DNA from: Glossina fuscipes
Lineage: Eukaryota > Arthropoda > Insecta > Diptera > Glossinidae
DNA length: 64,000 bases
Reading direction: 5' to 3'
NCBI RefSeq assembly: GCF_014805625.2
Contig: NW_023998432.1
Span: forward strand, 4,171,207-4,235,206
The first letter of the stretch is position 1. Every line of letters begins with the position of its first letter. Below are positions 1 through 12,200 of the stretch, one piece after another. Below the pieces are notes generated by a model. The model made no database searches. It was not told where the DNA came from and worked only from the letters and a program-made list of their open reading frames with translations. The position numbers and the translations under genes were made by a program.

Positions 1-1898
1 CGTAACCTCGACACTAAAGCCAACTTTTTCACAAACTTTGTGCAGACTTAAATCTAACTTTCAACCCGGAAAAATCAAAAGTCATTCGCTTTGCTAAGGG
101 TCCCAAAAAAAATTTTTTACATTGCAATCAATGGTATAAAAATCAGTCCGTCTTCCTCTTTTAAGTTTTTGGGCAGAATAATCAACTCAAGTTTAATCAC
201 GCATGAGCATTACAAGGATAGCCTCGAAAATTGCAACACAGGCTCAAATGTCATCAAACTTCTGACCAACATTCACACCGGACTCCCACCTAGGAGAGCA
301 TTAAACGTTTACAAATCTATTGTTAGATCCAAAATTGAATATCCCTACTCTACATCGTGTAACGCTCCTGCGTATACATTAAAAAAAATACAAACCTTTC
401 AACGCTCAATCCTAAGACGTTGTACCGGCTTGTCCCCCTCAACACCAACATCAATTTTACGTTCCATCTCTTATGAACTCCCCGTTGCTAAGAGAATTTA
501 TCTTGTAACTGCAAAAGAACTTCTCAAGGTAAAAATCTTCAAACCTGCCTTCTTTGACGAGGTCGCTTCCAGACACAATCATGTCATCAGTAGTTACTCT
601 AACTGCTTCAAAAAATTCAGTAACATCTTCAATAAAGTTAACTCAATACCCTCCTGGAACAATATTATTCATGATAAATGCGTAGTTGAATTGAACTTAT
701 TTAATTCGATCACCAACTCAAAAAAAATCGATCAGGGTCTTGTCTTCGAATCGCTTGTCTGCAAAAACTTAACCACTTCGTCGAAAATAAGTTCAAAATA
801 TACGCAACGGATGGATCTATCAATTCGGACATCTCTAGTTTTTCAATTATCGAATACCCAAACTTACTTATAGGAAAATTCAAAGTTCTACAAGAACTAT
901 CATCCACTTTCATTGAACTTCTGGCCATCAGACAAGCAATCATCCATGCATCTGAAATTAAGCTAAAAAAATTTGTAGTTTTCTCTGACAGCAAATCTGC
1001 TTTAATTTTAATCAAGAACAAAGACCCATTCAATAAGTATGTCTTCGATATCTACAACCTTTTAAAAGACCCAAGTATTGAAAAATGCCACATCATCTGG
1101 ATCCCAGGTCAATGCGGTTTTAGTATTAATGAAAAAGCTGACTTCCATGCTCGTCAAGCTAGGTTCGATGGTACAGTTTTGTCCATAAACTACCCCCCCA
1201 GCGAAGCTTTTCTGCTAGTCAAAAAACTCATCATAAAAGAATGGAAAGATGAATATCATGTTTTAGCTAGAGAAAAAAGTGACCGGCTGTTCTACAAAAT
1301 TTACCTTTTTTTGACACCCACGCTTCTACCTAAAGGAAAATTTACAACATAGGAATTTAAAGTTCTTCACCGTCTTATGAGTAATCACACCTACGACAAG
1401 GTCTATTTTAAAATGATCAAAGTCTCCTCCTCTGACATCTGTGAGGATTGCAATATTACTGAGTCTGCCGAGCACCTTATTTTTGAGTGCAGGAGGTTTG
1501 AAATCCTTAGACAATCTTTCAGTATATTTAACCTGTATAACAATTTATATGAAATTTTTCGTGCTGGTAACTTTAGCATTTGAAGCAACTGACTGCATTT
1601 ATCAAATCAGCTGAGTTTTCATTCTAATTTTACATTTAGTATTTCTATTACAATCACGAATCGCCTACACTTTTTCTTTTATCGGCATTATTAGCCGGAT
1701 CTTGACAGTACAGTACCAAACACGGTGATTTATGGATTGACAGCGGAACAGAGCCTCTCATTGCGAACACTCTGCCACATCAGTCTACCTATGCTTAAAT
1801 TTTTTCATCAATCGCTCTCAACTTCGTTTCTGGATTATGGATCTAACATTAACTTAACTGGTCCAATCCATTTCTAAACAAACAAAAAAAAAAAAAAA
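1..1898 (+). mobile_element. I-like LINE, 3' portion (RT C-terminus, RNase H, 3' UTR, poly-A)
   Basis: Non-LTR retrotransposon cut by the left window edge. One reading frame (about 91-790) carries the RT thumb/connection region (SSSFKFLGRIIN, then LPPRRALNVYKSIVRSKIEY). A frameshift near 770-800 moves into an RNase H domain with [26 protein letters not shown] and NEKADFHAR, in the order usual for the I/LOA group. A stop at about 1351 interrupts it. A C-terminal Cys-His cluster (CEDCNITESAEHLIFEC) follows near 1440-1490. The frame ends about 1583. An A-run near 1882-1898 fits the LINE poly-A tail. It is closely related in sequence to the element at 33.95-38.05 kb (compare GFSINEKADFHAR with [13 protein letters not shown]). 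Frameshift and stop mean it is dead. Confidence 0.85.
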
Positions 1899-3578
1899 AG
1901 TTATCTGAACAGATATATATATATATATACATATGCGAATGTAAATATATCAATTATATATATTGATATATACATTTTTGTTCACAATAGTTACATGTAC
2001 ATGGTTTGAGAAAACCCACATTCCGCCCGCGATGTATTTAGACACGGCTTTGGAGTTGTTGGGTTCTAGGAGTTACCAATGTCTGGCCGGTAGTGATTTT
2101 TATTTTTATTGTTGTACTTTATGTGTATTTGCAAATTATTGCTCCCATAATTAGCTAAACCAAACATAGTAGCGACTTAAGCAGAACTTAACAATTTTTG
2201 CTACTGAACCAGAACAAGACAATTGGTTAAACTGTAGGAACACATCGCAAAATATTGTTGAAAATCTCGCATTTGGAGCCCTTTCGATCCATTAGATAAA
2301 ATCTTCGCTTAATTTGCAATCATTATTAGATTTTCAGTCAGCAAATTTTTAAATATGGCCACCGGAACATAAGCAAACAATCAAAAATTTGGCAATGGTT
2401 GCAGCGTCGAGCTAAACGCACGCAAACAAAAAAAAGCGTAGATCTATTGATTTAAGAAATAGTACAATTGTCAGCTTCGCCAATTCAAAAAATTCATTAA
2501 AAACTAAATTACATCATTCTTCACCCTTACAACGAGATTCGGTTATTCAAACGGGTATCGGGTTTACATCGAGAAATGCCCATTTCCTTCTCAGCAAATT
2601 TTCGAATCTCTTTAATGATTAGTTGTTCAGGGACCCTGTTTAGCTAAAATCCAGTCACTAATTCATCAATAGTTGATTTGTTTGTTACTTTATCAAAGAA
2701 TAAATATAAACGAAAATTTGCATATTTTTTTCTCTTTTCATTTATATATCAAATATAGCAACGATAACGACATGAAAATCTTACGTGCTCACAACAAAAG
2801 CGTTTATCAACTATTGACTTGGACGCAAAAAAAAAGATAACTATCACAGTATTAGATTATTTGCGGCTTACACCGGAATCTTCTCTTTTTTTTAAGCTAG
2901 TCGTCAGAAAGTATAAATGTTCACAGCTAAGTTATGAAAACACTTCTTCGCCTACTCTTTCATAAGACGCCTAAATACGCACACTTGCACTTCATCTCAT
3001 CTTACACTTGAAGTAATATTTCGTTTTTCCCGCTCTGCAATGTTGTTTGATTGGCCTGTATTTTGTATAATAGCTGAATCATTGCAGTTGAATTTGCTAT
3101 TTCTGTCCAATTTTTCCCCACTTCTTAACTTTCTTACCTTCTAATCACTTTTCTAACACCTCGCGAAACTTTTTTGGTTTTCTGAATATTTTGTGACATT
3201 TCAAGGAAAAGTATTTGAATGTAAAATTAATAGAAGAACTCAATGAAAAATTATTATTTAAAGGTACGAAAACGAGTACAAAAATTAAGTACCACTAACT
3301 GAAGACGCTTTTTTTCGAACCTTCAAGCGATGTGTTTTCGCTGTATGTACACTTTTTCGCCTTTTTTTTTTAAGATTGATTGCGGTATATTTCACATTTA
3401 AGGCTGTCTTAAGTCAAAACAAGCTTCAATCGGTATTTAATATTATCTTTTCTTTCTTAAGAAATGTACTTTTTGATCCTTAACCCACAAATGTAGTTTT
3501 TAATTAGGGAAATCTTAATTTTTCCTACCTTTTATTAGACCACAATATGTGGCGCTTTTTTTATTACGATTTGATATT
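1899..3578. other. Non-coding AT-rich stretch
   Basis: Begins with a (TA)n microsatellite (about 1913-1930) directly after the LINE poly-A. I see no conserved coding frame, RNA gene or repeat structure beyond short homopolymers. Confidence 0.5.
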
Positions 3579-5507
3579 TTAGATTTCTTCCGCTGGTTCT
3601 AATCCCAAAATATATGAACATTCTTTTAGTATCAATGCAGTACCTTCGCTTAATAAAATACGGCTACATTTCACCTTGATTATTACACCATATTCGTTCT
3701 TCGCAATGCAATGGCAATCGTCGTAGAATTCTGATAATGTCGTACAAACTTTGTAACAATATTCGTATAATAAATGTAACAATAGGCCTTTCGAGATTTT
3801 CAACAAAGTCTTAATCTCTTGAAGTCTTAATAAAGTCTTCGCCAGTTTTGATTCTATTTCATAGCCCAATTTAATTTTAACCGTCTCGAGCACGTTATTG
3901 AGTTGGGAGAAATCTTTACCGCCATTACGTGTAATAGAGCACAGGCAACTGCAAGCATATAACAGGTAAACGGCTATATTGCCGCGATCTTCCAACATTT
4001 TATCAAAGGAGAATACATAATCGTTGAGGAGAGTATGACTTAAATCGGCACATTTAATGCAACCATAAGCCATCGATTCTTGGGCAGCTCTTAGTTCTTC
4101 GGGTGTCAAAACTTTGTCGCGTTCCTTTTCCATGAGCTCAGCTAAGGACCGTTTCAATCCTTCGTCAAGTAAATCTGTTAACTCTATCGTATCGCCGGAT
4201 CTAGTTTTAAGCTTTCTACCAACTTCGGCCTTCATCTAGATCCAAGAAATTTTTCTGTTCCAAAAATTTTACAATTTCAACCATACAGAATTGATAGAAC
4301 GACTCACCTTTTCCATAAAGTTTTACATCCAACCGTTCGTAAATTTTTTTGGAATTCTTTTCGACAAAGATCGAAGATGAATTTTCAAGCCTTAGTAGAA
4401 TTTGTCTCCCCATTCTGTAGCTCCACGACTCGATTATAAGCATGCTTTTTAAATTCTTAATCTTTGTCGAATCTAAAAAAATTTCCGAAAACGTTCTTAC
4501 GGAAAATTTTCGAAAGATGATACAAACGAGCCCCTCGTTTCTTGGATGCTTTGTAAAACGCCTGCAAATACACTATGGCTGGACTTTCATTCAGCAAATT
4601 AGGAAATCGTTCTTCTAGATGAGTAATGAACATTCCCAACTGAGTTCGCCAGTCTTCTAAGTGATTGATCCGCAAACCATCATGGCCAAAAAATCCCAAC
4701 TAACTTCAAATTGATTCACCAATTATGGTAGATTTGCAATGTTTCACATGCATATGTTTGGCGATGTTCGGAGGAAAAAACTCTACTAAGTCTAATGGTG
4801 GCGCTTTACTTGAGGCGGTTTAAAACCTATCCATACGGTATTGTCAAAGCACTAACAACAAAAGATCTAAAAGCAATTTAAAATTTATACGAGTTTCAAG
4901 TACTTTTTTAAGAAAGCATTTATAAGACCAGCACCGGCAGTTTCTAGCTTATTAATCAATAGGCTGGAGGTGGTATCGTTTATAATCTCTTGTACTATAT
5001 CGCACGGAGATTTGATAGATCCTGGATCAACTTTGAAAGTTGTGGATGATGACATAGCACTATTACACTAATGACAGAACTTTGCGGCATTTGAGCTAAC
5101 GGGCGTTATAACAGCTGTAGTAGCAACCAAATGCGGAAAGCTGAAGCAATAGCATTCGTAAACAAATAAATTAAATGATCGCTAATAGAAATTCATCTAT
5201 TTTCGTAGGTATGGCAACAGCACTAAACGAAGATGTAGAATCAGTTAAGAAGTTAGAAGCAATCGGGGTTATTGCGCATTATTTTTTAGCTTCCAAAGTT
5301 TGAAAGATAACATTTTTTGGACATAATTACAATGATTTGCAACTCAATCACTGACCTTTACGCTTTCTAATAAAGCTAAAATAAAGGCAATAGCTTAAGT
5401 TTCATGTTTTCCAGTTGTGGTCTACTGAGTTCTTCATCTTGTTCGCCCAAAATCTCGCTTTCTTTCGTGCGCTCGATTCGTGCATGCTGTTCACTGGTTC
5501 CTTTCAT
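3579..5507 (-). pseudogene. Decayed copy of cytoplasmic arginyl-tRNA synthetase
   Basis: Collinear, frameshifted match to cytoplasmic ArgRS read on the minus strand. From 5507 downward: the N-terminal leucine-zipper-like part (EELSRPQLENMKLKL); the Arg_tRNA_synt_N region near 5150-4900 (FPHLVATTAVITPVSS, then KLETAGAGLINAFLKK); the class I HIGH region near 4790-4710, read as PNIAKHMHVKHCKSTIIGES, where HVGH has become HVKH; then [20 protein letters not shown]; then [14 protein letters not shown]; then a jump to LKTRSGDTIELTDLLDEGLK and the anticodon-binding domain to the stop at 3579. Two in-frame stops sit just after the HIGH region, and there are several frameshifts. Roughly 90 residues of the catalytic core before LKTRSG are missing. 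No spliceosomal introns are evident, and AATAAA plus seven A follow the stop, so a retrocopy is likely (inference). The anticodon-binding domain is the best preserved part (218 codons open). Confidence 0.9.
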
Positions 5508-7755
5508 TGAATTAATAATAAACTATTGAATGCAATAATCAAATTATAAAATGTGATCTTACCAATTCATGTAAAGCGTTCGCTTCACTCTTTTAACTAA
5601 CCCTTCTGTTTGTTCGGTGAAGCACGTCCCGTTTTTTTCAACTTTTAGCCAAACAGTTTAGTTAGTTGGCATATATTTGTCACGCAAATAGTTGTATGAA
5701 AAACACATCTTCGGTTTTTCTCCTTCAATTCAGCAAATGAACCCCGGATGTTATCACATATGAAAAACATCAGCTGCGTGATAGATAGTAAGCAGTGCAT
5801 GACATTAACTAGGTTTCGCGTTCGAGTTCGATTTTTTAGCTTTATGTATTCACAAGAGATGCTTGAGCCGGACTCAAAATTGTCAAAACTAATGTAACCA
5901 AAATTGCTGACACTTTCCGTTAGGATTGTTTTTTAGAGCTTCATTTATGAGAGAAAAAAAGTTTGTAAGTGGAAAATAAATTAATTTACTAGCAAAATTG
6001 TGTGATAAAAACTTACAATTTGTGAAAGGCAAGTAAATTATTTATTTATTCATAGTACAATATGGAATTTACAAGCCCTACAATGGCCAATTTAAGTGCA
6101 TTGTATTAAAGAATGATGTACACAATAAGAATGAATAAGTATCAGTCGCGTTTATAAAATCAAATTCAACCATAGATGGTTAATCCAATTTTTTAAATAA
6201 TAGTAGAGCATCGTCGACATTGCCGGAAAAGGTATCTTATAAGACGTAGAAAGGCTCTTCTTACCTTTCACAAAAATATGTATGAAAACGATTTTATACA
6301 TTTTTCAACAACGTCAATTACAATCTACGTACACGTATTATTATGTATAGATTGCTGCAGAAGTCTCACTTTATTTCATTTAATTAAAAATTTTACAAAA
6401 TTGTTTTTATTAACCTTTGCATGATTTATCAATTGATTATATTGTAAGTCAATGTACGCCTTTCAAATAATATCTAGTTAACTAGAAGATACGTAATTAG
6501 TGCTATGAGTAAAAAAAGATTGCCGATGTTTGTTCTTATTTAAAGAAAGCAATGACCAAAAAAACGATTGGGTACTGGGTATCTGAAAACTGGTCATTAT
6601 TTTTCGGATTTTTGTTACACACCTGAAGCTGAATTCAGCATTGTACTGATGACTTTGATTTTCTTTCTTCACGTATGCACAACAGCTATTACTGACACCA
6701 GTACTCATAAGACTCAATAAATGAAATTTATACGTCAAATTAGGCGAAAGCCAAACCACTCGAGTTACCACGAAAATTTCTTTTAAGAAAAACATATGCA
6801 AAACAAAAACATATCATAACATTCGTTTTTTATTATTTACGTAATTCGTAAACTTCAATAAATTGATAAATTTGGAACGAAGTTATAAAACAAGGTCTTG
6901 ACGTTTTTTTAAACTGTTCTTATGATGAGTCTTGATTCTTGCTGTATACTAGAAAATTCCCACTAAGTTTTTGTTATTTACTTTTGGTTTTTAAATGCTG
7001 GTAATTTAAGCTAACTATTACTTACGATTTCAGCCAATTTTTGTAAATCCCCAGATGCCAAATTTACGTTTGTTTTATTGTGGTGACTGATAAAACGTTA
7101 TGATCATATGCAATTTAAGTAAAGTTTAACAGTTGTTCTTGTTGAACTAAAGCAACTATGAAGTTGCTAAGCCAAACTTTTCAAAAGGAACAACTGTTTT
7201 TAAAACGGTAAGTTCATCTTCCGAAGACATAAGTTAATATATAGATGTTCTTGTTATGCCTTATTTACGCTTTATGCCAAGCCAACGAGACCTAGGTTCA
7301 CTACAATGTTGTTTCCACAAAATCTTTTTTGTCTCCTAAGAGGGAAGAGGGCTGAAACACAGCCGGTAAAAACACCATTTCGTACAACCCATTGCACAGC
7401 ACTCACAGCACACTCGTGTTCACATTGAAACTTTTTTGCAGAACAGAGCGAATCATCTGCTCTTGATTTGCAGAGTTACAGAAAATGAAGACGTTAACAT
7501 TTTTTTTTTTTTTCATCTTATTGGTGTTTTGGTTAGCGTACAGTTGTGACCTTTGACCGTGGCTACGGATACTGTTTTAATCGTTTCTTTATAAGTTATA
7601 CTTTCAATTATATTTAATTTTATGTAAAACTTGAGGAAGTGCCAGCCTTATTACCCTAAAATTTCGAAATCTTAAAGCGCTTTACATTCTATTCAGTCTG
7701 AGCAAGAAGTCGGCTATTTACTTATTGAATATTCTTTTTCTCTTTTTTATTCAGC
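5508..7755. other. Non-coding AT-rich stretch
   Basis: No supported gene. A 107-codon minus-strand frame at 6801-6478 has no recognisable domain or splice context and I treat it as chance. The stretch ends in a pyrimidine-rich tract (about 7733-7750). Confidence 0.4.
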
Positions 7756-7899
7756 ATGAAAGACAGTAACGGAAGCGATGACGAGGGTCATATGCAATAC
7801 AAAGAAAAAGAATTTTACCAACTTTTGTTGTCGACGGGAAAGACAGTTGAACAAAACATACGTAAAAAATACCCTGCAAATAAGTACAAATTTTTGTAG
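7756..7899 (+). CDS. Possible small or terminal coding exon, unrecognised
   Basis: A strong pyrimidine tract and splice-acceptor-like CAG end at 7754. One base later an ATG opens a 47-codon frame rich in acidic and polar residues at its start (MKDSNGSDDEGHMQYKEKE), ending in TAG at 7899. The composition is protein-like and the acceptor is good, but the frame is short, I do not recognise it, and I could not identify a matching upstream exon. It could be the last exon of a plus-strand gene, or chance. Confidence 0.25.
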   Translation: MKDSNGSDDEGHMQYKEKEFYQLLLSTGKTVEQNIRKKYPANKYKFL

Positions 7900-8184
7900 A
7901 TATTTATAAAAATTTTTATGTTTCGACTTAAATATACATTACTATATATGCATTATTCGTTCTTCTTGCGTGTACACAAAAATACTTTTTTAAAATTGAT
8001 TTAAGGATATCAGCCGGATTTACCATAAAATATATTTAAAAATATTTAGCATTTCCATAAATTCCTCACTTGCTTTTTAATACTATATTAGGAAAGTGTA
8101 AGTCGAATGGGTGTTTGTTTTCAAAATTACACCTAAAAAGCATCCTGTTCACATTCAATGTAGAAACAGCAGTTGACTTATGTA

Positions 8185-8508
8185 TTATGAGTTTCTTGGT
8201 ATTCCCAAGCCCCTCTCTCGTATTGCTTCAGAAATAGACTCATGATAAATGTCTGGATTGAAAGCAATTATGCGTGGCCTGCGGGCAGAGGGAGCCTGTA
8301 AGCTAGGATCTATGCCAAAATCGTTGGCACTATCCAATTCGCGACGTCTTCTTTGTAAACCATGTTGTTGTATGGCTGCATCAATAGCATAATTTCGTAA
8401 ACGTAATCCTTCTAAACGGCCAGCTTCATAGTGTCTATTAATGAAATTATCGCATTCACACTCAAAAACAGCATTATGCTGCCATAATATTAGTTGCTCA
8501 TCAGTCAT
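8185..8508 (-). CDS. Unrecognised coding exon, 107 aa
   Basis: Minus-strand frame starting MTDEQLILWQHNAVFECECD and ending GLGIPRNS with TAA at 8185. It is hydrophilic and helical in character, with a basic run (LQRRRREL, about residues 52-58) and a Pro/Arg motif (SARRPRIIAFNPDIYHES) in the C-terminal third. It has no signal peptide or membrane segment. A canonical acceptor (pyrimidine tract, then TTTTTCAG) ends at 8514, only five bases upstream of the ATG. The exon therefore probably begins at 8513, with a 5' UTR intron or further upstream coding exons; the frame has no other ATG requirement. Codon use looks coding: varied third positions and no homopolymer codons. I do not recognise the family. 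It lies about 12.5 kb downstream of the inc stop on the same strand, so it is probably a separate gene. Confidence 0.6.
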   Translation of the reverse strand: MTDEQLILWQHNAVFECECDNFINRHYEAGRLEGLRLRNYAIDAAIQQHGLQRRRRELDSANDFGIDPSLQAPSARRPRIIAFNPDIYHESISEAIRERGLGIPRNS

Positions 8509-8513
8509 TTGGA

Positions 8514-11500
8514 CTGAAAAAGTTACACAAAAAAATTTTTTTATCTCATTTGAAGGGAAATCGGCGGTAAAAGTAACTCACAATTCGAATCTGGTAACAA
8601 AGCAAACAAAAAATCCATATTCAATCCTTTATAATGGGTATTACTAACGTTTAAAATTTTTTATTATTTTCTGCATGGACATTGACTTTTACATTAAGTG
8701 AACTCATGTTTATTGGTTTTTATTTAATTATCACGAAATTTTCCCAAAACGCACTGACAAGACAGTGTAGTTGTTGCTAATGGTTGCCGTCCATAGGAAT
8801 AAAAGGCGAGTTATGTAAATTATAATGACGGTATAGCTAATTTTACGAAATCAGCAGCTGAAGTAACCAAATTTTGTAAATACATTTTTTGAAACACATG
8901 GCGTTAATCTACTTTTCAAAATCTAGAATCGCCGAAGGTATAGAAGCGGTAGGCTCTGTTGGATATACTTTCCATAACAGCCAATAATTGCATCGATTTA
9001 ATTATATTCGTGTGCCTGTTTGATTTCAAAAAGTTGTTCAGAAGAAATCGATTTCTACCTTTTTGCTTCTATTCTCACCGAATTGTGTTCGAAAATTAAA
9101 TAAGTTAAATTGATCGATGGGACCACCCACCAAAAGAACTGATTTTTCATTTTCTCTTAAGATTGGCCTCTAGTTTATACTTGTATGTTGGATCTCAAGT
9201 TTTATCTTAATAAAATCTCTGGATTAATTCGAAAAATCAGCTAAGTCGAATCAAAGGTTCGCATACTATTTCGTAGCAAAATGCGTCAATAATCGCCGAA
9301 GGTACGCATATTCTTGATTGTAAACGCTAGATTTAATTATGTCTGCTCGTCTATTTCAATAGTATGATCTTAAAACATTGTCTAACAGAGCAAGCTTATT
9401 CTAGATTTTGTTTCGTATTGCTGTCATCTAAGTGCAGTTTAAAATTTTGTAAAATCGACGTCCATGCACAAGTCAATAATTAACAGGAAATCTTCCTAAC
9501 TTTACTAAAATATGACGTTGCTTAGATGTCTAATGATTTAACTTTTTTTTCATTCACCAAAAAAAAAAAGAAATGGAATAACCAAGGAATTTAAAAGATC
9601 ATTTTAATAAATTTCTTATAAAATTGGTAATCGCCAACCAATGACTTAGTGGAATAAGAAGAAGTCCATATTCGGCTAGACTGAGTTATCTAGTGTTTAT
9701 CGGTAAGGTATATAATTATAAGGTCGAGTAAAGCACCATTCGAATTATATATATATCGTAGACGCTTTATACAGTAATGGGTTAAATATATTTTCCTGAT
9801 CGGGCTTTGCAGACTTTTTACAAGACTTTGTGGGAATTGGTAAATCATGTGGTTTTGCTCATATACACGCATATAAACCAAATGAAAAATCCGAGCGAAA
9901 ACAAATAAAAACAATTTATTTTATACTTTGAAGTTATTTACCTAGTTTGTGTTTATTTTGTACTAATTTAGATCTTTGTCATCTTATACAATTTATAATT
10001 TTAGTTCACATCCTATATCATTTCGTAAGAAATGAAAAGCAAGCAATAAAGGCGATTTATTTCGATCTTAAATATATTTGCCAAACCAAACATTTAAGCT
10101 GTTCCTTTACTTGGCTTTAATGCGTCAATTGGCTTTTAAACTAATTTTCTCATCGTTGTTCTTCATGTTTTTCTTGTTTACATTTATGTTGACCTTTTTA
10201 GTTTTACTACTCAAACATTGTGTTTCTATTTATACTTACATCGATTTTCATATTTATCAAAAATAATGTTGTGACGCAGTTTCTCATTGCGTGTACAATT
10301 GGGAAATATTAACCCCAAAAACAGAATAATGCATCACTGCGTAAGACTTATGTCATATTATACACTTGTATCATCCTTGACGCCTTGTCGTTGTTATTGT
10401 ACCATTCCACCATAGTTGTGAGCCACGCAAACCCGTAACGCAATCGTTATGTCAAGTTACAAGAATTCTGTACAACTTTTGTCAGTCAATTTGTGGGTTA
10501 TGAAAAATAAACAGACCTCTTGCAGGGCTCACATTTATATAAATTGACATTACCGATACATTTAATTCCGTTTATATTGTTCTCAATTTGAAGATTTTAG
10601 TTTATACTTATAATTCACGCTCAGTTTTATGCTTCCTGTAGTTATCACAACAAATTTGCAATAACCAAAATGTTTGTCATCGTTTACATCCTAACCGACT
10701 TTGTTTCTTCCGGGCTTCCTTACGGGGTAAACACGAGAGACGACTCATCAGTCAAAAGCATAGTAAGCTTCAAAGTAAACGGTTTCCGTTGAAAGTGATC
10801 AATTTTTTCACAATATTTTTGCCTTCGCGGCTCTCTCACTTGGCAGATGCGTATAGCTTAGAGATAACACTTTAAAATGAAGAAGTCACAATTTTATACT
10901 ACATCATATAGTACTGCTTACAGTCTATCTTAGAAAATTGACTGACTGACTGATTTCTACTCCCAATGACTATAATATGGAAACATTTTTATTTTTATAG
11001 CTGAGTTAGCTGACTCGTTTAACTTCGTTCCAGACAAATTCAAATAAATGATTATAGAAATATTTACTATCTATTTATTTATCTATTTTTTATTTACTTA
11101 CACATGAAACTCAATTAATATAAATTAACTGTCGGATTCAATTGACTCTTAGAAGTGAATCTTATACTAATTTATATTAGAAACTAGTATAAAGTACATA
11201 AGAAAGAAAAAAGAACGAGAAAAAGCATGTACACAACTAGCACAGAGACACACCCACAATCAATAGAGAATCAAATTGGAAGTGAACCCCTAAGAGATCG
11301 CAAATATACAAAAGCTTAGCAACCGATACAGTAAACAACACCAATTAGTTTTCGAATCATAAAGAGATGTTAAGATTAAAAGTAAGTTTAAATACGACAT
11401 AGGCAAATTGTGCACTTTACCCAAAGTTGTTTTGATAGACTTTAAGGAACCCGATATTGAGATTAAGTGATAGACATCGGTTAGGTTTCTGCAAACTACT

Positions 11501-11536
11501 TTAAACGGGTTAAACAACTTTATAATTATATATACA
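8514..11536. other. Non-coding AT-rich stretch
   Basis: No convincing exons. Contains short simple repeats, for example ACTGACTGACTG near 10940 and TATTTATTTATC-type runs near 11070-11100. The first intron or promoter of the 8185-8508 exon, if it has one, would lie at the low end. Confidence 0.4.
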
Positions 11537-12200
11537 TTGACTCAGCTTAATGAAAATAAAGTGCCTAGAGAAGCGATTAGGGACATTGAAGCTTATCTCA
11601 CAAGTAGTGTGGACGAATCGATACTACCATTAATTGACTTAATTAAGAAGGCAACACAAAGAGTAAATCCAGGTTTCTCAAGTGACGGTAAAGATAACAG
11701 AAGCAACCTATTTGAATATCGGAGCAAGTTTTGTATAAGCGTTGATTGGCAATAAATTCAACGTCAGGGGGAGTAGAAAATTCAACTGACGGGACGGAAG
11801 CATGTATGGCAATTAAAACACCACAGTCAGTGCGAGCCAATCGATCTTTTCTGAAAACCTGGAAGGAATTGTGAGAAAGTTTCGACGAATGTAAATCCGT
11901 CTTTAACCAAGTTTCAGTGACGCCGAAACAAGAAAACTCCGTGTTCAGTGAATTTAGGAATGTACAGCGAATTTTTGAGTTTAGGCCCGTAACATTTTGG
12001 GAAGCTTTGGGTTACTGGATGTGAAGGAAAATTTAGTTTTTTGAGGCTGGAGGAGTTACCGAATTAGTCTTGTCAAGTCAATCCCGAGTAATGAATTCCT
12101 TAATGAAGGATCCAACTGACCACAATGCTTTGTCTATTTTAAATGTTAAGTTGGAAAATTATAAAAAATTGATCACACCTGTATATCGTGCATTCTTTTT
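11537..12200 (+). pseudogene. Unrecognised decayed coding sequence
   Basis: A frame opening near 11537 reads NENKVPREAIRDIEAYLTSS followed by DESILPLIDLIKKATQRVNP and stops at 11755. Other frames downstream continue protein-like text, such as EFRNVQRIFEFRPVTFWEAL near 11950-12010 and SQSRVMNSLMKDPTDHNALS near 12080-12140. The distributed, frame-hopping pattern with normal amino-acid composition suggests a broken protein-coding copy (retrocopy or retroelement gag). I cannot name the parent. Confidence 0.3.

Noticed and set aside
6478..6801. 107-codon minus-strand frame
   Set aside because: No domain, no splice context, and composition expected from AT-rich DNA (Ser/Asn/Lys/Phe).
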